Source of the DNA: Leishmania mexicana MHOM/GT/2001/U1103
Taxonomy: Eukaryota; Euglenozoa; Kinetoplastea; Trypanosomatida; Trypanosomatidae
Assembly: GCF_000234665.1 (NCBI RefSeq)
Contig: NC_018328.1
Span: 630,179-694,178 of the forward strand
Reading direction: 5' to 3'
DNA: 64,000 nucleotides
Shown: positions 10,352 through 19,489 of the stretch, piece by piece
How the letters are laid out: each line of letters begins with the position of its first letter
Numbering within the stretch: the first letter of the stretch is position 1
Position numbers and translations under genes: made by a program
Notes under the pieces: model-generated
The model's database searches: none
The model's input: the letters and a program-made list of their open reading frames with translations, nothing else
Told to the model about the DNA's origin: nothing

Positions 10352-11932
10352 TGTGAGCGGTGCACGAGCAGATCACCGGAGCTGCTCACCGACTCAGACA
10401 GAGAAGGGTAGGGAGGGGGGGGGGGAAGAGATGAGGCACGTGTACGCTTGTGGGCACTGCGAGGGAAAGCAAGTGAGCGCCACAGCCAACAATAGGCAGA
10501 GTTGTACCCAACAGAGAATAAAACGGAACGGGGGAGGGGGGGAAGCGGTGTCCTGCCCTGTGCAACTGGGCGCCTGATGAACCCACTAGCGATGCCGTGC
10601 GTACGCTTGCCTATCAGCAGCGCCTTTTGCCGATGCGTGTCGCCTCTAGAACACTCCTTCACGAACCAAACACACGGATGGACAGGGGGTAGGAGGGGCT
10701 ACACCCCGCTAAGCCCATTGAGGACGGACTGCTGCCATGGGACACCACGACAGTTGGCGAGGAGAGGAAGAACGACGAAAGGAGAGAGGGAGAGGAGAGG
10801 GAGGTTGGTATATGCGTGCTTGCATAGGAGGGACATCGTCACGGCATGCAGGTACCGGTGACAGGGAGGAGAGTCCTGTGATATGTCACGGTATGCATCT
10901 GCGCCACCCACCGTCGTCCACCTCCCTCACGTCCCTGCAGTTCTCTGCGCCTAAGCTGGGGTAGGGGGGAGGGGGATGTGGTGGTGGTGCGCTGATGAGT
11001 GGATTGAGAGCAGTGCGGCCACGCTGGGGGACGGTGCCCGCCGCGAGCCTTCCACCTCGTCTTTACCTTTTTTTTCCTCTTGGTGGCAGTTCTGTAGACA
11101 GTTGCGTCGCGCACCCCACCTGAGGGGTGGGGGGGAGGGGGAGGAGCCACAAGAGCAGCTGCAGCACAGCACGATAAGTTGCGGACACGAAACAAAGACG
11201 GAGTGTGAGGAAGGAGAGGCTGTTACAGCAACGTCAAGACTGCAGGCCGCCGCGTGACACCATGCTCCTTTACCCCACAAAGAGGGCCCGGGACATGACT
11301 CGAACAGAGGCTGATCGACACGTGCATGCACACTACACAGCGCTGGCGTTCAAAAGACGTCGGGCACGCAGCAGAGGTGTCACCGCCACAGTCGCTGCCG
11401 CCTACGCGAACAGAGCGGAAAGAGCCACGACAAGAAGGGAACGGCGATGAAACGATGACTGCGCCCAGCAAAGAAAAGGGCGGAGGGAGGGGAGGGTGGA
11501 GTTGGCGCACCCGTTGCCGGCTGGTCGGAGACGCAGGTGGGAGATGGCGATGAAAAAGTGAGCTGGTGACGGCAAACAGGACCTCCCCCTTTCCCACACC
11601 CAAAAGGAAGAAGACAACATGTGATGTGCGCCGCCTCGACTCCCCCTTCGCTCTCTCTCACACACACACACACACACTCACTCACGCATTCTCCGTCGCC
11701 CGCATTTCCTAACATGCATGTTTGTGCGCGCATGCGTGTGCGTGTTTAGCACAGGCTCAAACCGCTTCTTTGCAGCGTACGAGAAAGATGCTCACCATCG
11801 CGCATGACCCCACCTCATAAAATAGCCGTCCTCCGATCTCTGCCCCGCCTTACGCATCTACACGACACGGCGAGGGCCCGCCAAGTCGTGCGGTGGAGCG
11901 CGTGAAGGCGGAGGGGGAGGGGGTGCTCCTGC
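10352..11932. other. Intergenic spacer
   Basis: 1.6 kb of low-complexity DNA: G-run 10417-10425, GA tracts 10760-10803, CA run 11659-11677. It probably holds the 3' UTR of the UBC12-like gene and the 5' UTR of the 470-residue protein. No gene seen. Confidence 0.5.
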
Positions 11933-12511
11933 CTAGATGATGTAGTTGCCGCCCATCCACCGCTTCGCGATCAGCTCAAATCGACTCGGCTCGTCTTTCA
12001 GAATTTGCGCCGCTGTCTTCGCCACGCCGGGGAGCGGGTCATCGTAGTTCGGTAGCGCAAACAGCATCTCGATCGCGACCACCATGTCCTTGATGGTGCA
12101 CGTCGGCCGCCACTCGGTCTGCATCCCGAGACACACACCCCAGTCCTCCTTGCCGTCGTCGCCCTCGATGTTGGGGTGGAAGATGCGGCGCGGCCCGGTG
12201 TATCGCACCTTCGGGCCGCTGTAGGGGAAGTCGTTGGAGAAAACAAGGCGGAAGTTAAACGTGCCACCTTTCCAGATGCCACGCACCGGCGTGTAGGAGA
12301 CGTGCACCACGTACCAGTCCATCGAGTCCATTTTCACTTCGCTCATGACTCCATCCAGCTTCTGCATGTCTGCGCGAATGCGTCCCTGCGCGGCGTTGAA
12401 GGAGTTGACGGAGGCGGCGGTGCTGTTGGCGCTTGTGGACGGCGCCGTTTTGCCGCTCTGCTGCGCCTCGAGGAGCTGCTTGCGCTCACGCGTCAGACGG
12501 GCTAAGCTCAT
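11933..12511 (-). CDS. UBC12-like ubiquitin-fold-modifier E2 conjugating enzyme
   Basis: A 192-residue protein with a complete UBC fold. The strand FNFRLVFSNDFPYSGPKVRY and the HPN motif (HPNIEGDDGKEDW) precede the catalytic Cys, about residue 127, in GVCLGMQ. The following TEWRPTCTIKDMV and LPNYDDPLPGVAKTAAQIL match the UBC12 (NEDD8 E2) pattern, where EDW-KP and a PNPEDPL segment are typical. The role would be to take a modifier (NEDD8) from its E1 and pass it to cullins. The N-terminal extension (residues 1-50) is Gln/Ser/Thr-rich and starts MSLARLTRERKQ; the canonical MIxLFxL docking peptide of UBC12 is not obvious. The frame stays open upstream through the N gap, but the ATG at 12511 is the natural start. 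Ubiquitin-type E2 is the alternative. Confidence 0.88.
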   Translation of the reverse strand: MSLARLTRERKQLLEAQQSGKTAPSTSANSTAASVNSFNAAQGRIRADMQKLDGVMSEVKMDSMDWYVVHVSYTPVRGIWKGGTFNFRLVFSNDFPYSGPKVRYTGPRRIFHPNIEGDDGKEDWGVCLGMQTEWRPTCTIKDMVVAIEMLFALPNYDDPLPGVAKTAAQILKDEPSRFELIAKRWMGGNYII

Positions 12512-12545
12512 GGTGCAGTGAGTGCTGCTGTGCAGGGGCTTTCCG

Positions 12546-12645
12546 NNNNNNNNNNNNNNNNNNNNNNNNNNNNNNNNNNNNNNNNNNNNNNNNNNNNNNN
12601 NNNNNNNNNNNNNNNNNNNNNNNNNNNNNNNNNNNNNNNNNNNNN
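12546..12645. other. Assembly gap (100 N)
   Basis: Exactly 100 N, the usual placeholder for a gap of unknown size. It lies 34 bp upstream of the UBC12-like ATG, so the true 5' UTR and splice acceptor of that gene are unseen. Confidence 0.98.
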
Positions 12646-13059
12646 GGTCTCTGGGAGATTTGCCGGCACACATACACACACGCCGACGTCGGTGCGTGCG
12701 CAGCAGCCCACTGATGCGATCAGGGGTCGGGAGGAAAGCACAGGCCCACACCACCACTGCTACAGCGACAGCGGTGTTTTCTCGTGTGGAGCTGTCGTCC
12801 CCCTCGTTCTCTGGCGCGGCCTTCGCCACAGCAAGAAACACACACACACACACACACACACACAAATGCATCGGCACCGATTTGAAGACACACTGTACAG
12901 ATCTGAAATGAAGTGAGCGAGGAGAAAAATGGTACAATCAAGTTGATACAGATGAATCACTCGTTGGCGCGTCCGAGGGGGTGGTGGGGGGGGGACGGGT
13001 GGGCTGCATGGTATTCGCGATTCCCCGTCTCGGCACGTGCCCACTTCTCTGCCACACAA

Positions 13060-13456
13060 CAGGAGGTCAAACGCCGCGCTACCCCACCTCTCTCACCCCC
13101 CTCTCTCCCACCGACCCTGCCACAGGTCCCCGTCGCGTGGTGCAAATCACCCGTACACACACGCGTTACAGCAATGCGCCGACTCCATCATCGGAGCGCA
13201 GCCCCAGGCTCAAACTCTGCCCACCAGCGGGCAGCGAGGGCCGACTGGGATGCGGTCGAGTCGCGCTGACACACCGACCATCTTGTGAATGCTGCAAGCG
13301 TGTTCACTGTCGCAGGTTGCCCCGATGCCACGCCATCCAGGACCTGACCGCTGGCATCCGCAGTGATGTATCGCACTGACCCTACCCTCCCCTCCCTAAC
13401 GTCGTAGGCGCCTGACTCTGTCACCACCAGAAGTGGTTCGACATTCGGCAGGGATA
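13060..13456. repeat. SIDER-like degenerate retroposon, copy 1
   Basis: Shares ordered blocks with 33085-33456 and 55190-55582. These are CCCTGCCACAGG at 13115, TCATCGGAGC(A/G) near 13188, CCACCAGCGGGCAGCGAGGG near 13220, CCAGGACCTGACC near 13338, and CACCAGAAGTGGTTC near 13424. Size, divergence and location in a 3' untranslated spacer fit the SIDER family of extinct Leishmania retroposons. Minus-strand frames here carry short peptide remnants (FEPGAALR) also seen in copy 3 (FEAGAVLR). Confidence 0.7.
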
Positions 13457-14010
13457 GAGGCCGGGGGAAGGGGGTGGGGGTGGGAGGTTATATGTGGTAC
13501 ACTGACGAAGAAAAAAAAATGGAGCGAAGGCGGCTGTGATGGTTGGCTTCCACCATGCTGACAAGTGTGCGTGTGCGTGTGTGTGCATCCATGCGTGTAT
13601 GGATGCTGTGGTGGGGCGCAGTGGCGGTGGCGGTCGACATTGCCTTCATGCCATCGTGTGAGAGCCCCGGTGGGGGAGGGCAGGCACGGGACGGAGGGGC
13701 AACAACAACATGCTGCGGACACTGGCAGAAGGAAGGGAGACACGCACGCACACACACGCACACGCACCCACACACACGCGCAGACATACATATAAAAGCA
13801 CGAGAGAGAGGAAGACGAGAACAGAACAAAGAAGACATGTGGGGGAGCTCGGCCCTCACACACACAAACAGATACACGTACATGTGCGTGTGCCATCACC
13901 TGCAGCGCACTCGTCACCCTCAGCGCCTCAGCGGATTCGACAATCCTTTCTCGACCTCACCAGTGTGTTCGTGCGCTTGGTTGTCGACGCCGATGTCCAC
14001 TCTAGCCCGG

Positions 14011-16494
14011 TCATCGCAGCTCGATTTCTTCATTCATGAACGAGTGGCTGTCACGGTCTTGTGAGAGGCTGCCGCATCGACCAGGCGCGATGGCCACCGC
14101 CCGCGCGCGGGCGGTGGAGGACGTGGAAGCTGAAGTGCCGCCTGGGCTCATCCCTACGCCTCCTCCATACGTGGAGGAACTGAACGAGAAGCCTTTCATA
14201 GAGCTGTAGGAGCTGCGGTGCAGGTGCGGCGACGACTCACGCAGCTCGCTCGCCGGGAAGCAGCGCCAGAAGCGAAGCGTCTCGTCTCCGGCGGCCGATA
14301 CAACTGTTTGGCCATCCGCCGAGAGGGCGAGGTGCAGCACACGTGACGTGTGGCCAATCAGGTTGGCAATGCGCCGCAGGGATGGATAGCGCCAGATGCT
14401 AAGCTGGTTGTCCGTGTAGCCATGCGCCGTGACGAGCTCTGTGCCAGCGCGGTTCCACACAACGCCGCACACCTGGCTGCCAGTATTGATGTGGTGGACG
14501 CACTCGCCCGTGAGTGAGTTCCAGAAGCGCAGCGCCTTGTCATGCGAGCCGCCACCGCTGGCCAGAAGGGCCGGCTGCGCCGGGTTCCAGCTGAGTGCCT
14601 TCACCGCTGCGGTGTGCTTATTCAGGAAAAAGACGGGCTGACACTCGCCGTGGCGGTAGACCCCACTGGTGTCGCTGCTGTGGCTCCCCGTCGAGATGCT
14701 CCGGCGGTCCCACAGCAGCAGCTGATTATCGTTGCCGCCGCTCGCCAGCATCGCCCCCGTCGGGGACCATTTGAGGCCGCACACCTCCGTTTCATGGGCC
14801 CGCAGCACTGCCGTGGCGCTGGCCAAGGAGGAGAAGGTGGGCAGCGACGCCGCGGAGGCGGACGTGGAGGTGTCGCGCTCGCGTACGTCACGCAGGACGA
14901 CGGTGCTGTCGCGACTTCCCGATGCCAGAAGCCAACCCCCTAGCGGCTCCCAGGAGAGGGACACGGTGCGGTCTGCGTGCTGCCGGTAGGTGTGGACAAT
15001 TTGCTGTGTCTCGACGTCCCATACCTCCACCGCGCCGCTATGGCGGCCAACGGCGAGGTGGCACCCATCTGGCGCCCAGTTCAGGCCGCAGACGAGCTGC
15101 GCATCGCCCGAGCGGCCATCTCCGTGCAGCCCGCTACCGGTCGAGACGACACGCGGCAGCTCTGTGATGCCGCATGTCTTGGCATCCCACAGGTACACAC
15201 AGTTCTGCAGCGCGACGCAAAGGACGTCTGATGTGACCGACCAGTCGATGAGGTTCATATAGAAGTCATCCTCCATGTCGGCCGCGTCCAGGATGCGCTC
15301 CGGCGTGTGTGGTATAACGCGGAAGGAAGGGGTCGTGAAATTGCGCGTGCGGTTGCACTCGAACACGACGCCTAGAGACGCGTCGAAGCGTGCGCCTTCC
15401 GCCATGCCAAACTGGTTCACCTCCGACATGGCGAGCGGCACGCGAGTGGCCACCGAGGCCGTGTGCCTGTGAATTTCTACAGACGATGGCAACGCGTGCT
15501 CATCCTCTTCATTGTGCATCCAGTCTTCCTCCAGCGCGTCATCGTCGTTGTTCTCGTCGGTTCGATGGCGCCGGGCGCCGCTGCAACCGAACGCTGAGCG
15601 GCTGCCTAGCCCCGCTGTTCCATCCTTGGCGGGGCTGCTCACCTCTTCCGCCTCCTCGGCGTGGCCGAAGCCCTCGATGCTGCGCGCGGCCACGCCCAGG
15701 GGTCGCACGGCGGTGTCGTTCACAGGCAGCACGGTGGTCTGCTCTACATCGCTGAAGAGGGTGCGCGCGAGCTTCGTCGTGTACGGCTCGAGCTCCATCG
15801 CTGAGGGCGGCGAACTCCTGCCGTCATCGCCAAGCTGGCCGCCACATCCGTCGCTCGTATCCACGCCCGTCAAAGAAGGACTGCTCCCACTGCGCTCGCG
15901 GCTGCTGCGCACCGTGGCAGATGGGTCGAGATGGATCTTTGCGAAGACGCTGCTCAGCCGCGCGCTGCTGGGCGTCATGACGGAGCTGCCTACCCGTGGA
16001 AGACTCCGGTGTGATCGCGGTGAGGCGACCGCGGCATGCCGCGAGGAGCTGCGGTCCACGGCGTACCGCACCAGGGAGTTATAGGAGTCGTCCAGTGACG
16101 AGGACATGTCAAAGGACGGATCACGCGACGGGCTGCGGATGGCGAGGTGATACTGCTGCTGCTGCTGCGCCGCTCGGATAAGCATTGGTGTCTTTCGTTC
16201 GCGGGAGGTCAGGAGAAAGTGTGCCATCGATGTTGCCTGTCGCGAAGGGGCTGAGACGTAGCGGTCCACCGACGCCTGCGAAGACAGCGGCGGCGGTGAA
16301 AGACGGGCGTGATTCTGAGCGTGCCTGTGATACTGGCTAAGCGACGAGGGGTGGGAGGAAAGACCGCGCAGATGGGAGGAGGCAACCGAGTTCGGCGTCG
16401 CATCACCAGGGCGTCGCGGAGCGGGTGAGGACGGGGAGGCAAAGGGAGTCTCCGTCGGGGCTTGCGCACTTCGCAGCGGTGTTCCGAACTCCAT
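14011..16494 (-). CDS. CDC20/CDH1-like WD40 activator of the APC/C
   Basis: An 827-residue protein. The N-terminal ~400 residues are disordered and Ser/Pro/Gln-rich but include DRYVSAPSRQATSMAHFLL, a C-box-like motif (canonical DRFIP), and KTPMLIR just after it. The hallmark that opens the CDC20/Cdh1 propeller follows at about residues 405-440: PHTPERILDAADMEDDFYMN, then LIDWSVTSDVLCVALQNCVYLW. About seven WD40 blades follow (for example CGLNWAPDGCHLAVG, SLSWEPLGGWLLASGSRD, CGLKWSPTGAMLASGGNDNQ, ALSWNPAQPALLASGGGSHD). The family recruits substrates with D- and KEN-boxes to the anaphase-promoting complex. The protein ends IELR rather than in the Ile-Arg dipeptide that docks on APC3. The ATG at 16494 is preceded almost directly by a pyrimidine-rich TTTCAG; the frame upstream of it has no coding look. 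CDC20 versus CDH1 class is unresolved. Confidence 0.92.
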   Translation of the reverse strand: MEFGTPLRSAQAPTETPFASPSSPAPRRPGDATPNSVASSHLRGLSSHPSSLSQYHRHAQNHARLSPPPLSSQASVDRYVSAPSRQATSMAHFLLTSRERKTPMLIRAAQQQQQYHLAIRSPSRDPSFDMSSSLDDSYNSLVRYAVDRSSSRHAAVASPRSHRSLPRVGSSVMTPSSARLSSVFAKIHLDPSATVRSSRERSGSSPSLTGVDTSDGCGGQLGDDGRSSPPSAMELEPYTTKLARTLFSDVEQTTVLPVNDTAVRPLGVAARSIEGFGHAEEAEEVSSPAKDGTAGLGSRSAFGCSGARRHRTDENNDDDALEEDWMHNEEDEHALPSSVEIHRHTASVATRVPLAMSEVNQFGMAEGARFDASLGVVFECNRTRNFTTPSFRVIPHTPERILDAADMEDDFYMNLIDWSVTSDVLCVALQNCVYLWDAKTCGITELPRVVSTGSGLHGDGRSGDAQLVCGLNWAPDGCHLAVGRHSGAVEVWDVETQQIVHTYRQHADRTVSLSWEPLGGWLLASGSRDSTVVLRDVRERDTSTSASAASLPTFSSLASATAVLRAHETEVCGLKWSPTGAMLASGGNDNQLLLWDRRSISTGSHSSDTSGVYRHGECQPVFFLNKHTAAVKALSWNPAQPALLASGGGSHDKALRFWNSLTGECVHHINTGSQVCGVVWNRAGTELVTAHGYTDNQLSIWRYPSLRRIANLIGHTSRVLHLALSADGQTVVSAAGDETLRFWRCFPASELRESSPHLHRSSYSSMKGFSFSSSTYGGGVGMSPGGTSASTSSTARARAVAIAPGRCGSLSQDRDSHSFMNEEIELR

Positions 16495-19489
16495 GTCGCT
16501 GAAAGAGGATGGGCAGGGGGAGGACCCAGCACGAGTGCACAGAAAGGGGATGGTGGTGGTGGTGGGGGGGGGGGCGGCGGCAGGAGCAAGTGGACGACGA
16601 GGGCAGACACAGAGGCAAAAAGCGAGAGGGCACGTCTGTCTGCCCTTCTGCGGGCTTGTGTGCGCGAATGGGAGGATGGGTCGGGAAAAAGAAAATGCGG
16701 CGAGGTGCAGAAGGAACAGCACCCTCTGTGCGTGCGTGTGTGTGTGTCTCCGGAAGACGGGGTTAGGCGGGGAGGGGGTGTTTGTGTGCTTGCGTCTCCT
16801 GCTTTGCCTGTGTCCGTATCTGAACGTCTGTGACGGGCCTCACAGTGCAAGGCACAGAGAGGGAGACACCGACGGCTTTGAATGAGGTCTGTCGGAAACG
16901 AAATGTGAGCGAGAGAAGGGCTTATAAGTGAGCGGGGTTGGGTGTGTGTGTGGGGGGGGGGCGGGCACACACGCCAACGTACGAAGCTATGTTAGTGCGT
17001 GCGGCTGTGCACGGACGCGCGTGCGTGTGTATCGGCGTTCGGTGACGGAGGGCGACGGTCGCAGCGTGTGGCCGAGTGGCGCGCACTGCGACGGTGTTGA
17101 AGGGCGACGCAAGACGGAGAGGACACAGCCACTGAGACACAGGCACGAAACAGAACAGCGTATCGCGAAGAAACAAAACGTAAAGAGTGACGGCTGAGAA
17201 GCCTCTTTTGGTTGTTGTGGCAGACTGGGAGTGGGGTGAGGGGGGTGGGTGGCCGGTTGGCGAGGGAGTGACGACTCGCACACACACACACACACCTGCA
17301 CCGTCACCAGACGCCGAAAGAATGAGCACAACGACAGCACTGGTGTACTGCTGTGCCTGCCGCTCGTGTAAGCCGTTTCGAGTGGGTCGATGGATGGGTT
17401 TGGAGGAATGTACATGTGTGCATGGAACACAGGCGATGGAAGAGTGTGTGGGGAGGGAGGCGATGGAGAGCAGAGCAGAGAATGGGGTGGGGCGTTGGGC
17501 ATCCAGGGTTCGACCGGAGCGCCGACCTATGGTGGAGGGTGCCTTCAGGGATGGAGACGAAGCCGGAGGGGCGTGCACACACGCACGACCATATGCTTGC
17601 AGTTCGATGGAGAGAGGGAGAGCAGAGACAGGTCTGTTCGTGGGAGCGCCACCGATACCGTGTGTGTGTGCGAGTCGATAAGCTTTCCATACGCCGATGC
17701 TGGACAGGAGACGTACGCGGACACGGAGTGGAGATTACAAGATAGACACCGGCCCAGCACTAACCACGAAACAGTAGAAAAGAAAAGGGCAACACAAAGG
17801 GGCGAGTGAGAGCGCAGCGCAAGAAGAACAACATGCCGTTGTGTTGGAAATGGTGGTGATCGGAAGATGAGGGTGAGGGGGACGGCGCAGGCGACCGAAG
17901 ACAACAGGAACACGAAGAGAGTGGCGACACCCCCCCCCCCCCCCCCCACACACACACACGCATGCACACACGCGCAGATGCCGCGCGTGAGGACAGACGC
18001 CGGTACTCACGCACACTTCTACACGAGCAAACCGCAGCGAAAGCGGAGAGCCGAGAACCCATGCTGTTCTGCTGCTGCGACTCCCATAGAGAGGGAGGGG
18101 GGAAGGGGTGAGGGGGAGGCAGAGGGCCAGTGAGATACAGCAAGGTGAAAACAGAATCGAACAAAGGGGGGGGGGGACAACACCGAGCACACCGCGGCGA
18201 GGGTGAGGGATGAGGGTGTGGCAGAGATGTCTTGTCCCTGCGTGTGTGTGTGTGTCTGTGAGCAGGGGAATCGGTGAGCATGTACGAGCTGAGAAGCGGG
18301 GGCGGGGGAGAGGATCATGAACACACACGCACACACACCAGGGCGAATAATGACGACTACTGCCCACGTACGTCGGATCCGCCGTGGAGGCGTTGCAGCG
18401 TGATGGATCCACACACCCGGGCACACGGACACATCATTGTTGTCGCGCTTCGCGATTCACGTACCGAAGCCACGAGAAAAAGGAGGAAGGGGAGGGGAGG
18501 GGAGGAAAAGCACTCACGTATACACACAAGAGCCGTTGCACGTGCGCCTGTCTGTCTCACCAGACAGACGCACGTGCTGCTTGGTTACTTCCACGTCTTG
18601 CGACATGCAAACATTTGTACACGCACACACACACACACAAAGTAAAACGGACAGAAGAAAAGGATGATTGGGGGAGGGGGAGGGGGAGCTCTACGGCGGA
18701 GCGTACACATGCTGGAGAAACACCCACCCACCCACACAAACACACAAAGAAGTAGTGGTGCTGCATGCATCGACTCTCGCAGTGGCAGCAGCGCCGGTAC
18801 AGCCATGCGCACATCAAAGAGGGCGAAGAAAAACCAATCAACAACCGAATACAGCCTGAAAAGGCCTCAGCCACACGGAGTGGGAGGGGGAGAGAATGCA
18901 GTGTGTGTGTGTGGGTGGGTGGGTGGGTGAGTGGTGGAGGCGCTGATGCTTATACGAGATATGAAACAAAAGACGACGGCACGCGCAGGTCATGGATACC
19001 TTCCCGGCACAGACACACACGGGTGCGGCAAGCAGAGCACCAGAAGAAAGGGGTGTGAGCTTAAAGAGGACACGCGCACACCGAGAGGCTTATGAGTGAC
19101 ACAGACGCACACACAGACACACGTGTACACGCATGCATACATGTGCATACGTATGTGTGTGCTTGTGTGCGCAGCAGCGGGCTGGGGGGGCGCAAAGAGC
19201 GGGGGCCACAATACATCGACCTCGCTGAGAGAGTCCACGAGCGCACACGTGTCGGCGAATTGAATTTCCCCACGAACACGAGTGGCGAGCGAGAGAGTTT
19301 GGAGGGGCGGGAGTGGGGACGAGAAGAGGAGAAGGAGAGGGGGGAGGAGGGGAGAGAGGGAGTCAGCAACGATGACAGTACACGATGGCCTCCCTCCCCT
19401 CGACACGCGTGCGCACAAAGCCATGAGAATTCGTCGTTTGCTCTCTCTCCGATTCTCCAGTCTGTCCTTCGCTACAGTCTGTGACACGA
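16495..19489. other. Large (3 kb) intergenic spacer
   Basis: The longest gene-free stretch. It has a G-run at 16565-16575, an 18-C homopolymer at 17930-17947 followed by CA repeats, CA runs at 17280-17293 and 18619-18639, a GTGGGTGGGTGG run at 18911-18926 and GA-rich tracts at 19310-19360. Frames of 100-230 codons exist but are low-complexity Pro/His/Cys/Val text. It probably contains a long 3' UTR of the kinase gene. Confidence 0.55.
17930..17947. repeat. C18 homopolymer next to CA microsatellite
   Basis: Eighteen consecutive C residues on the plus strand run into an (AC)n tract to about 17959. The length is liable to sequencing error. Confidence 0.8.

Larger units (their letters stand above)
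12512..14010. other. Spacer with assembly gap and SIDER-like repeat
   Basis: Between the CDC20-like stop and the UBC12-like start. It holds a 100-N gap (12546-12645), a CA run (12839-12864), the repeat at 13060-13456, and GT/CA-rich DNA at 13565-13790. No gene seen. Confidence 0.6.

Noticed and set aside
17735..18424. 229-codon minus frame in the 3-kb spacer
   Set aside because: Composed of His/Pro/Cys/Val runs from CA and C tracts; no start context or domain.
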